Of a stretch of 51,278 nt of DNA, positions 15,075 to 22,499 are shown piece by piece. The DNA is from an uncultured Caryophanales bacterium (GTDB lineage: Bacteria > Bacillota_I > Bacilli_A > RF39 > UBA660): NCBI GenBank assembly GCA_946410555.1, contig CAMKAT010000001.1:111108-162385 (forward strand), given 5' to 3'. A program made the position numbers and the translations under genes. How positions within the stretch are numbered: position 1 is the first letter of the stretch; every line of letters begins with the position of its first letter. A model generated the notes under the pieces. That model did no database searches and had not been told where the DNA came from. It was given only the letters and a program-made list of their open reading frames with translations.

Positions 15075-15650
15075 ATGGCAGAAACTAAAAAGAAAGTAGC
15101 AAAGAAACCAAGTAGTAAACAAGTAGACTCTATAATTGTTATTTTAATTGCGATTATAGTATTAGCAGTAGTAGCAGGAGGAATAGTATTAATTACTTCA
15201 TTTAAAACTGAACCACTAGTACCTGTTACAAATCCAAATGAAGAAACTACTGATAAGGGAACTTATAGTGATTATCTAAAGAAATTAAAAGCAGAAACTG
15301 AATCAGTAGTAGAACCTATAGATAACGAACTTATTACTAAAATTATACTTGGAACAGATAATTACATGTATATTGTTTATAAAGATGTAACTAAAAATAC
15401 TGACACTATCCCAGGAAGTGTTGAAACTGGATCAAAATATGTTGATATCTCTGGAGTTGTAGACTTATTTAAAGTTACTACTGATACAGTTCATTTATTT
15501 GTGCTTAATGATAATGGTGTATTATATGAAATTAATTTAACTGATGCTACTAACGTACCTAAAGATGTAAAAGAAGTTGTAGAAGTTTCAAGTAGTTTAA
15601 ATCAAATTGAAGTTAAGAAATTTGATGGAACAATTGAATTATTACAATAA
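15075..15650 (+). CDS. Unknown single-pass membrane protein
   Basis: A 191-residue protein: a basic cytosolic N-terminus (about 1-18), a strong membrane helix (about 19-43), a polar linker with Pro/Thr/Glu, then an extracytoplasmic domain of roughly 110 residues with beta-strand-like alternation. No recognised family. AGGAGGT precedes the ATG. It has its own terminator, with a possible TTATACTTTA -10 upstream, and lies between the L20 operon and tdk. Confidence 0.65.
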   Translation: MAETKKKVAKKPSSKQVDSIIVILIAIIVLAVVAGGIVLITSFKTEPLVPVTNPNEETTDKGTYSDYLKKLKAETESVVEPIDNELITKIILGTDNYMYIVYKDVTKNTDTIPGSVETGSKYVDISGVVDLFKVTTDTVHLFVLNDNGVLYEINLTDATNVPKDVKEVVEVSSSLNQIEVKKFDGTIELLQ

Positions 15651-15681
15651 AAAAGATGTTTAAAAACATCTTTTTTTTTAT
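15649..15681 (+). terminator. Intrinsic terminator
   Basis: AAAAGATGTTT and AAACATCTTTT form an 11-bp stem with a short A-loop followed by a run of T; it ends the single membrane-protein gene. Confidence 0.88.
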
Positions 15682-15726
15682 CACTAAAATAAATTATTTG
15701 CTATAATGTTTATTAGGGTGGTAATG

Positions 15727-16296
15727 ATGATAAATACATATGTGGGTCCTATGTTTTCAGGTAAAAGTGCCAAGCTAATAAATATATATAGTGAGATTGA
15801 GAACAAAGATATTGTTATGGCTTTTAAACCTAAAAATGATACTAGAGATGAAAATTATATTAAATCAAGAAATAGTGATATAACTATTCCTGCTTATTAT
15901 ATTGAATACTTAGAAGAAATTTATGATTATATTGAAGATAGAGAAAATAATAGTAAGCATGTAAGTACTATTTTTATTGATGAAGCACAATTTTTAAAGG
16001 GTAGTGTTGATGTTTTAACAAATTTAAGTGTTGATTATGATATTGATTTTTATATTGCTGGTTTAAATATGACTAGTGAACAAAAACCATTTGGACTAAT
16101 GCCTAATATTATGGCTGTATCAGAAAATGTTGATGTAATCAAAGGTTTTTGTGTTGAGTGTAATAAACCATCTATTTATACACATTATGAAGGTGTTAAA
16201 AATAGTGATATTTTAGTTGGTGATGGTAATTATACATCTTTATGTAGAAAATGCTTAGCTAAAAAGGGTATAAAAATTAGAAAGAAGGTTAAATAA
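15727..16296 (+). CDS. tdk: Thymidine kinase (type II, TK1-like)
   Basis: A protein of about 189 residues that phosphorylates thymidine for salvage. Motifs: GPMFSGKSAKLI P-loop (residues 7-18), FIDEAQF (Walker B and catalytic Glu) near residue 85, and the zinc-binding Cys pairs CVEC and CRKC near the C-terminus, as in the TK1-like family. The in-frame ATG at 15706 overlaps a TATAAT -10 box (15702-15707, extended by TG), so it cannot be the start; ATGATG at 15724/15727 follows AGGGTGG. Its last codon overlaps the tmk ATG (TAATG), linking thymidine salvage with dTMP phosphorylation. Confidence 0.9.
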   Translation: MINTYVGPMFSGKSAKLINIYSEIENKDIVMAFKPKNDTRDENYIKSRNSDITIPAYYIEYLEEIYDYIEDRENNSKHVSTIFIDEAQFLKGSVDVLTNLSVDYDIDFYIAGLNMTSEQKPFGLMPNIMAVSENVDVIKGFCVECNKPSIYTHYEGVKNSDILVGDGNYTSLCRKCLAKKGIKIRKKVK

Positions 16297-17099
16297 TGAA
16301 AGGTAAACTTATTGTAATCGAAGGAACAGATTGTTCTGGAAAAGAAACTCAAAGTAAACTATTAGTTGAAAAATTAAATAAAGAAGGAATTAAAACTGAA
16401 TATTTTTCTTTTCCTAATTATGCTTCTCCAAGCGGTAAAATCGTAGGTTTATCTTTTTTAGGAAAACCATATTTAGCTCATGAACTTGTTGAAAAAGAAG
16501 CAAGTAACATTAAAGAAAAATTAAGTGATGTTGATCCATCAATTGTTGATAAAGTTTTAGATGAACTTGGTGAATCTTTAAGCAAAGGATGGTTTCCTGA
16601 AACTGCTCCAAATGTAAATCCTAAAGTTGCATCTTTATACTATGCAGCAGATAGACTTTATAATTTAGATTATATTAATGAAAAAATAGAATCGGGAACT
16701 AATTTAGTTTTAGATAGATATTTTTATTCAAATATGGCTCATCAAGCAGGTAAATTATCAACTAAAAAAGAACGTAGTGAGATGTATGATTGGCTATATG
16801 ATTTAGAAACAAATAAGTTAGAATTACCAGATAGTTCAATCAAATTATTCTTACATATGCCAACTCCATATATAAATCTTTTAAAAGCAAAAAGAGATGA
16901 AAAATTAGATGAAAATGAAAAAGATGAAGAGTATTTAAAAAGATGTGAAAGTGCATTTTTAGAAATGACTGAAAAATATAATTTTGAAGTTATAGAATGC
17001 ACTAAAAATACAATTTCAGATGTTTCATTAGAAAATATTAAAACTCCTAGTGAAATAAACGCGGAAATATACGAAAAAGTTGAGAAATTAATGAAATAA
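16296..17099 (+). CDS. tmk: Thymidylate kinase-like protein
   Basis: A 267-residue P-loop kinase with IEGTDCSGKETQSKLL (Walker A, residues 8-23), VLDRYFYSNMAHQAGK (the DR(Y/F) thymidylate-binding block) near residue 138, and a LID-like KAKRDEKLDENEKDEEYLKR region near 200. It is about 55 residues longer than typical Tmk, with an insertion between residues 55 and 105, as in some Firmicutes dTMP kinase paralogues. The start overlaps the tdk stop, giving a two-gene salvage operon (thymidine to dTMP to dTDP). Confidence 0.87.
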   Translation: MKGKLIVIEGTDCSGKETQSKLLVEKLNKEGIKTEYFSFPNYASPSGKIVGLSFLGKPYLAHELVEKEASNIKEKLSDVDPSIVDKVLDELGESLSKGWFPETAPNVNPKVASLYYAADRLYNLDYINEKIESGTNLVLDRYFYSNMAHQAGKLSTKKERSEMYDWLYDLETNKLELPDSSIKLFLHMPTPYINLLKAKRDEKLDENEKDEEYLKRCESAFLEMTEKYNFEVIECTKNTISDVSLENIKTPSEINAEIYEKVEKLMK

Positions 17100-17129
17100 T
17101 CAGTTACATTTAATTGATTATTTTTTTTG
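17095..17129 (+). terminator. Terminator of tdk-tmk
   Basis: AATAATCA / TGATTATT stem with a 12-base loop and a T-run. The right arm also contains the -35 box of the next operon. Confidence 0.7.
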
Positions 17130-17142
17130 TATAAATTATAAT
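17114..17142 (+). promoter_or_regulatory. Promoter of the type IV secretion-like operon
   Basis: TTGATT (17114-17119), 17-bp spacer, TATAAT (17137-17142). It overlaps the tdk-tmk terminator and leads to a leader of about 30 bases before the VirB6-like gene. Confidence 0.65.
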
Positions 17143-17176
17143 TAAAGAGAGAGATTTTACAGAGAGAAGGTAAAAT

Positions 17177-19777
17177 ATGATTCTTGGAGCTAAAGACTGG
17201 ATAGGCAATTTTGCAATGGATACTTTAAACAGAATCTTTATAAATATATTAGATAACATGGTTTACATGTTAATTGGTTTTGCTTATAAAGTATACTTGA
17301 TGATTGCTTCTATAGATCTATTTAATAACTATAATACAGGAACAGAAAATGTTCATGAAATATATACAGAATTAACAAGTCGTATTTATAGTGTTCTAGC
17401 GATAGTTGTTATGTTCGTTCTCGCGTATCAAATTATAATTTTTATAATTGATCCAGATAAAGGAATGAAACAATCTAAACAATTGATTGTTAATTTAGTT
17501 AAAGCTATTATTATGGTAGTTTTAGCGCCATTGGTATTCCATTATATGGCTCAAATTCAATATCATGTTTTAATAAGTGATAATGTTATTTGGAGATTAG
17601 TTTTGGGTGAAGGTGGAAGCCAATCAAGCGATGTTACCGGAGGTGGTAATACAATGGCTTCGATGGTGTTTATGTCACTTTATCATCCAGTTGGAACACA
17701 ATATAGTGACTTCTATGATAATGATGGAACTTTAAAAAGTTACAATGAAGCTTGTGCTTTTTATAAAGGTGGAAACATGTCGAAAGATACACTTGCTAAA
17801 GTTATAAGAGGAGGAACTGGAGGTGCCGGTGTTGGTGCTGCTATAGGAGCTGCTGGATTCCTAGGATTTGGAGCTTTACCTGGAGCTGTAGCAGGAGGAA
17901 TTGCAGGTGCTGGTACTGCTCTTATAACATCTTTGTTGGAAGAAGATACAACAGCTTGTCAATTCTATTATAGACAATTATATATTGGTGATGGAAAAGT
18001 AAATGGAAGCGACTTTAATATTAAGCCTAATGAAATTAATACAGTTACTGACTATGGTGATAGAACTGTAGGTTCTTCTAATAAGACATTGGTATTGGCT
18101 TCAGTTCCAGCATTAGCTGATGAAGTTTACCAAGAAGGAAATATGGAATATTATTATTTCTCATCTGTAGCTGGAGCGTTAATTTTATACTTATTAGTAG
18201 CATATGTTTTAGATATAGCTTATAGAGCATTTAAATTAGCGTTTTTACAAATGGTAGCACCAATACCAATCTTACTTGGTGTTATTCCAAAAAATGAAAA
18301 GATATATTCTCAATGGAAAGATAGTTTCATAAAAACTTATCTAGATATATTTGTTAGAGTATTCGTAATGGCATTTGTAATTTTAATGATTAAATTACTA
18401 CCATCATTTGTTGGTGCAATGTATACAGTATTAAGTGCTGGTGGAGATACTGAAGCAAGTGGCATTTTAAAAGCTGTAACAATGGTAGCTATGATAATAG
18501 GTTTATTAAGGTTCGGAAAAGAATTACCAGAAATGATTAAGGATGTTGCTAAAAACGGACCTGGATTATTAAGTGGTATTGATTTAAATCCAAATAATTC
18601 ATTCAAGAAAACTAAAGAAGGAATTCAATTTGGCAAAGATCTTGTTGGTAAACCATTAGGTGCTGCTGCAGGAGCTATGTTAGGAGCTAGATCAGCTAGA
18701 AAAACTGTAGGTGGTAGAAATGCAAATTTCTTTAATAGACAATTAGCTGCATTACGTGGTATACAAACTGGAGGAAAAATTGGATATCAAAATGGTCTTA
18801 AAAAAGGTACATTAACAAATGCGATGGTACAATCTAATGCAATTGCTCAAAATGATTTACAAGAAAGAAAAGATAGAGTTAAAGGTTTTAGAAAAATTCC
18901 TGGTGATTATTCTACATTCCGTAGTCGTGGTGATAACAGAATAAAGGCAGCATGGAAAACTGTTTATGAAGGAGAATTCTTAAATAATATGACTCAAGGT
19001 AGAATGGGTAAATTTATTTCTGCTAGTAGAGGAAGTACAATTGGTGCTGAATCTCAAATTATTTATGCAGCTGGACAAGCTTATCAAAAAGCTGCGAATG
19101 GTATTTTAGATTACTTTGCAGGTGCTACTAAAGATGCTAAAGCTGATATTCAAAACTGGAATAGAGCATCAGAATCAACTATTAAATATAATGAAGATAC
19201 CCATCAATGGGAAGGCAAATGGAATGGAATTGAAGTATTCGGACAACATGAAAGTGAAATTCGTAAGCAAATTAAAAGCTTGGGCGATGAATATTTGAAG
19301 AGAAAAGAAGTTGAAACATTTGATGGTAAACTTGAGTTGTTGGGTACCAAAGGAATGCAAAATATTGCTGATTCTCTTTTAAGTGTAAATTCACAATATT
19401 TTGATTCGTTAGGTGCGTATCCTGGATTACAACAAAAAATACAAAAAGCTTCTCTTGAAGGAGCAAAAGATGCAAATTTTACTGCTGCAAATTCATTCTT
19501 AGAATCTCTTAATGGTGGTAAAACTATTGACTATGAAGAAGTTGATGATGTTATGAAACTACTTAACTCTCAAGAATTTGAGGATCGATTAGCTACACAA
19601 TCTAATGCTGATGATATACGTAAAGGTGTTGCAACTTACTATAGATCAGTTGTTAAAGCAATGGATGGAGTTCAAGGCGGAATTCAAAATGTTAAAGGTG
19701 GTCTTGAAGGAACAGAAGTTAGTTATAACTTTAATACCAGTGTTAACAACTTGGGTAAAAAACCTGGTGAACAATAG
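17177..19777 (+). CDS. VirB6/TrbL-like polytopic membrane protein
   Basis: An 866-residue protein. The first 460 residues hold about seven membrane segments (near 28-48, 72-92, 105-125, 328-350, 355-372, 392-415, 430-450), plus a glycine-rich hydrophobic stretch at about 211-250. The remaining 400 residues are hydrophilic and Gln/Lys/Gly-rich. This is the usual form of VirB6/TrbL-type inner-membrane proteins of Gram-positive type IV systems, which form part of the translocation channel. AGAAGG precedes the ATG. It is the first gene of the locus, followed by the PrgI/VirB3-like and VirB4-like genes in the order of conjugation modules. The call rests on topology and context rather than sequence identity. 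Confidence 0.7.
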   Translation: MILGAKDWIGNFAMDTLNRIFINILDNMVYMLIGFAYKVYLMIASIDLFNNYNTGTENVHEIYTELTSRIYSVLAIVVMFVLAYQIIIFIIDPDKGMKQSKQLIVNLVKAIIMVVLAPLVFHYMAQIQYHVLISDNVIWRLVLGEGGSQSSDVTGGGNTMASMVFMSLYHPVGTQYSDFYDNDGTLKSYNEACAFYKGGNMSKDTLAKVIRGGTGGAGVGAAIGAAGFLGFGALPGAVAGGIAGAGTALITSLLEEDTTACQFYYRQLYIGDGKVNGSDFNIKPNEINTVTDYGDRTVGSSNKTLVLASVPALADEVYQEGNMEYYYFSSVAGALILYLLVAYVLDIAYRAFKLAFLQMVAPIPILLGVIPKNEKIYSQWKDSFIKTYLDIFVRVFVMAFVILMIKLLPSFVGAMYTVLSAGGDTEASGILKAVTMVAMIIGLLRFGKELPEMIKDVAKNGPGLLSGIDLNPNNSFKKTKEGIQFGKDLVGKPLGAAAGAMLGARSARKTVGGRNANFFNRQLAALRGIQTGGKIGYQNGLKKGTLTNAMVQSNAIAQNDLQERKDRVKGFRKIPGDYSTFRSRGDNRIKAAWKTVYEGEFLNNMTQGRMGKFISASRGSTIGAESQIIYAAGQAYQKAANGILDYFAGATKDAKADIQNWNRASESTIKYNEDTHQWEGKWNGIEVFGQHESEIRKQIKSLGDEYLKRKEVETFDGKLELLGTKGMQNIADSLLSVNSQYFDSLGAYPGLQQKIQKASLEGAKDANFTAANSFLESLNGGKTIDYEEVDDVMKLLNSQEFEDRLATQSNADDIRKGVATYYRSVVKAMDGVQGGIQNVKGGLEGTEVSYNFNTSVNNLGKKPGEQ

Positions 19778-19809
19778 TTTAATTAAAAGAATAAAAAGGA
19801 GATGGAATT

Positions 19810-20127
19810 ATGAATCAAAAGTATTTAATTCCTGCTAATACAAAAAGATCTATGTTAATCTTTGGTTTGTTCAAACCTATAGATTTGATTATATTCTTAG
19901 TTGGTGCTATCGCTACTGTAATGTTAGTATTCATTATTGGTACTGATACTCCAACTCAAGTAATCGTTGGATTGGCACCATTATTAGTTGCATCTATGAT
20001 GGTGTCTCCAATTCCTAATCATAGGAATCTATGGACATTCACAGTAAATGTATATACATACTTTACTAGTCAAAGAAAATATAGATGGAGAGGTTGGTGC
20101 ATGTTACATGGCGAAGACGAAAAATAG
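19810..20127 (+). CDS. PrgI/VirB3-like small membrane protein
   Basis: A 105-residue protein with two closely spaced membrane helices (about 25-47 and 52-72) flanked by PANTKRS... and the basic RKYRWRG tail. Small two-helix proteins of this layout (PrgI family, VirB3-like) precede the VirB4 ATPase in Gram-positive conjugation systems. AAAAGGAG precedes the ATG. It overlaps the following gene by 20 bp. Function by family is inner-membrane scaffold of the secretion channel. Confidence 0.75.
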   Translation: MNQKYLIPANTKRSMLIFGLFKPIDLIIFLVGAIATVMLVFIIGTDTPTQVIVGLAPLLVASMMVSPIPNHRNLWTFTVNVYTYFTSQRKYRWRGWCMLHGEDEK

Positions 20128-20689
20128 TGGTGCAAAATATACTGAAGATTGGTTACCTATAGTTGATATCAAAAATGGTTATATTAGAGTAAAAGGAGAT
20201 GGATTATTAGGAGGAGAACAATATGTTACTGGTGTACGTATTGAACCTAAAAATATCTTTATTACTGATACACAAAATCAAGCATATGTTATTAATGCCT
20301 TAATGGATTTTTACAATACTATGAATGAAGAATTCTGGTTAATATGCTGTGATAGACCAGTTGATATTGATTTATTTAAATCAGAACTTGAAATAATGTA
20401 TAATGAAGCTCAAAATCCACAAATAAGAAAAATGATTCAAGAAGATATTAGAAAATGTGAACAATTTAGTGGTCCTACATATAACTCAGTAGATACTGAA
20501 TTCTATATATTAATTAAAGGATCTGTTAAAAATGTTGAAGTATTACAAAAGAGAGTAGCTAATATGATCTCAGGGCTTGCACAAGCTCAATTAAATTGTC
20601 GTCAAATCTCTGATGATGATGCTAGAGTAATTCTTGATAGTTTCTTCAATGATGGATTAAAAACTGAATTTGGGACGGTGATGAGCTAA
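20108..20689 (+). CDS. Secretion-locus protein with VirB4-N-like domain
   Basis: A 193-residue soluble protein (ATG 20108, MAKTKNSG; the longer 20048 frame lacks a ribosome site and overlaps the PrgI-like gene). It begins with DWLPIVDIKNGYIRVKGDG, a strand pattern reminiscent of the N-terminal (CagE/TrbE/VirB) domain that precedes VirB4 ATPase cores, and continues through amphipathic helices. It has no P-loop. It overlaps PrgI by 20 bp and its stop overlaps the VirB4 ATG (TAATGG), so the three are translated together. It may be a split or duplicated VirB4 N-domain. I am not certain of the family. Confidence 0.6.
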   Translation: MAKTKNSGAKYTEDWLPIVDIKNGYIRVKGDGLLGGEQYVTGVRIEPKNIFITDTQNQAYVINALMDFYNTMNEEFWLICCDRPVDIDLFKSELEIMYNEAQNPQIRKMIQEDIRKCEQFSGPTYNSVDTEFYILIKGSVKNVEVLQKRVANMISGLAQAQLNCRQISDDDARVILDSFFNDGLKTEFGTVMS

Positions 20690-22482
20690 TGGCAAAGAGT
20701 ACATTAAAGAGTGAAGTAGCACCAAAAGGATTAAATTTTAGAATTAATCAATTTAATATAGGTGATAAATTCGCAACTATTTTTACAGTTATTGAATTTC
20801 CTTCAATAATTGGTCCTGGATATTTAAGTAATATTTCAGCTATCCCAGGAGCTAAAGTAGTTGTTAAACATATACCAATTGAACTTGCTGTAATGCAAAA
20901 GGCAATTAATAAAGAAGTTGCTGAATTAAAAGAAGAATATCAAAAAGAAAGTGATTTAACTTTCAAGGAAAGAATCAGAAATGATTATGAATCATTAGAT
21001 AACTTCGTTTCTATGCTTGCATCTACTCAATCTAAAGTATTTGATTTTCAATTACATATAATGGTAGTTGCTGATTCTCAAGAAGAATTAGATCATAGAA
21101 AAGTTCAAATTAAAAATTATTTAACTTCTCTACAAATGAGAGCAATTCCTTTAATGTTTGAACAAGAAAAAGTATTAAAATCTATGATACCAGTATTCCC
21201 TAAACAAGATATTGAAGAAAGAATGGGTATTCCAGTTCCAGCTCCAACAATGGCTGCAATGTATCCATATGTATTCGATTCAATTAAAGACTCAGGTAAA
21301 GGAACTTTACTTGGAATGGATTCATCTGGTGGTGTAGTATTATTTAACCAATTCTTATATCAAACTAAAAAGGAACATAATAGAAATAATGCAAATGTAA
21401 TTATCCTTGGTACTTCTGGTTCAGGAAAATCTACAACTGCAAAATTATTACTTCGTGGTCATATTAGAAATGGATATCAAATTATCTGTATTGACCCTGA
21501 AGGAGAACTTGAATCAATGGCTAAAACTTATGGTGGTTCATTCGTTGATTTAGGTAAGGGTGGATCATATGGTATGATTAACCCACTTGAAATAGTAGCT
21601 GATACTGAAGAAGGAGATATGGATGCTAAGAGTGGTAACTCAATCCTTACATCTGCACTTCAATCAGTAAGAGCATTTATGAAATATTATATTCCTGATA
21701 TTGAAGATGATGTTTTACAAATGTTCTCAGAAGTTTTACAAGAAACTTACAAACGTTTTGGAATTGATTATGATACTGACTTTACTAAAGTAAAATCAGA
21801 AAACTTCCCAACATTTGATGATTTATATACAACAGTAAAAGGAAAACTTATTTCAATGCCAGAAGCAACTCGTGAAAGAGATGTAATGGAACGTCTTGAA
21901 TTAAGAGTTAGACCTTTTATTAATGAAGCAAGATATTATTTTAATGGACATACTACAATTGCTAGTGATTCAAACTTCATTGTATTTAGTATTAAGAACC
22001 TTATGAATGGGGACACTAATACAAGAAATGCATTATTCTTTAATATCTTAAAATATGCATGGAGCTTAAGTTTGGATAAGAGAGTAAATTCAGTTATGTA
22101 TGTTGATGAAGCTCACGTATTACTTGCTGGTAATAACGAATTAGGAGCTGAATATTTAGCGCAAATGCAAAGACGTGCTAGAAAATATAATACGGGTACA
22201 ATTATTATTACTCAACAACCTACAGACTTTGCTTCTCCTCAAGTTATTACACAAGGTAAAGCAATATTTGATAATGCATCTTACTATTTAGTTATGGGTC
22301 TTAAGAAACAAGCAGTTGAAGACTTAGCTAAATTAATAGATTTAAATGATGCTGAAAAAGAAAGTATTAAGTCATATTCACAAGGTAGAGGATTATTTGT
22401 TTGTGGATCTAGAAGAATGATAATAGACGTTGTATTAACACAAGATGAATTAGATTCATTTGGTGGAGGCGGCGGCCTATAA
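20689..22482 (+). CDS. VirB4-like type IV secretion ATPase
   Basis: A 597-residue ATPase. An N-terminal domain of about 230 residues is followed by Walker A LGTSGSGKSTTAK near residue 243, the CIDPEGELESMAKTYGG block near 275, a helical insertion (about 310-400), Walker B MYVDEAHVLLAG near residue 470 and IITQQPTDF near 505. These match VirB4/TraE-type motors that power assembly and substrate transfer in type IV systems. The C-terminus ends in a Gly run (GGGGGL). It overlaps the upstream gene by 1 bp and precedes the M23 hydrolase gene by 17 bp. Confidence 0.92.
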   Translation: MAKSTLKSEVAPKGLNFRINQFNIGDKFATIFTVIEFPSIIGPGYLSNISAIPGAKVVVKHIPIELAVMQKAINKEVAELKEEYQKESDLTFKERIRNDYESLDNFVSMLASTQSKVFDFQLHIMVVADSQEELDHRKVQIKNYLTSLQMRAIPLMFEQEKVLKSMIPVFPKQDIEERMGIPVPAPTMAAMYPYVFDSIKDSGKGTLLGMDSSGGVVLFNQFLYQTKKEHNRNNANVIILGTSGSGKSTTAKLLLRGHIRNGYQIICIDPEGELESMAKTYGGSFVDLGKGGSYGMINPLEIVADTEEGDMDAKSGNSILTSALQSVRAFMKYYIPDIEDDVLQMFSEVLQETYKRFGIDYDTDFTKVKSENFPTFDDLYTTVKGKLISMPEATRERDVMERLELRVRPFINEARYYFNGHTTIASDSNFIVFSIKNLMNGDTNTRNALFFNILKYAWSLSLDKRVNSVMYVDEAHVLLAGNNELGAEYLAQMQRRARKYNTGTIIITQQPTDFASPQVITQGKAIFDNASYYLVMGLKKQAVEDLAKLIDLNDAEKESIKSYSQGRGLFVCGSRRMIIDVVLTQDELDSFGGGGGL

Positions 22483-22499
22483 GATTAGGCGGTGATCAT

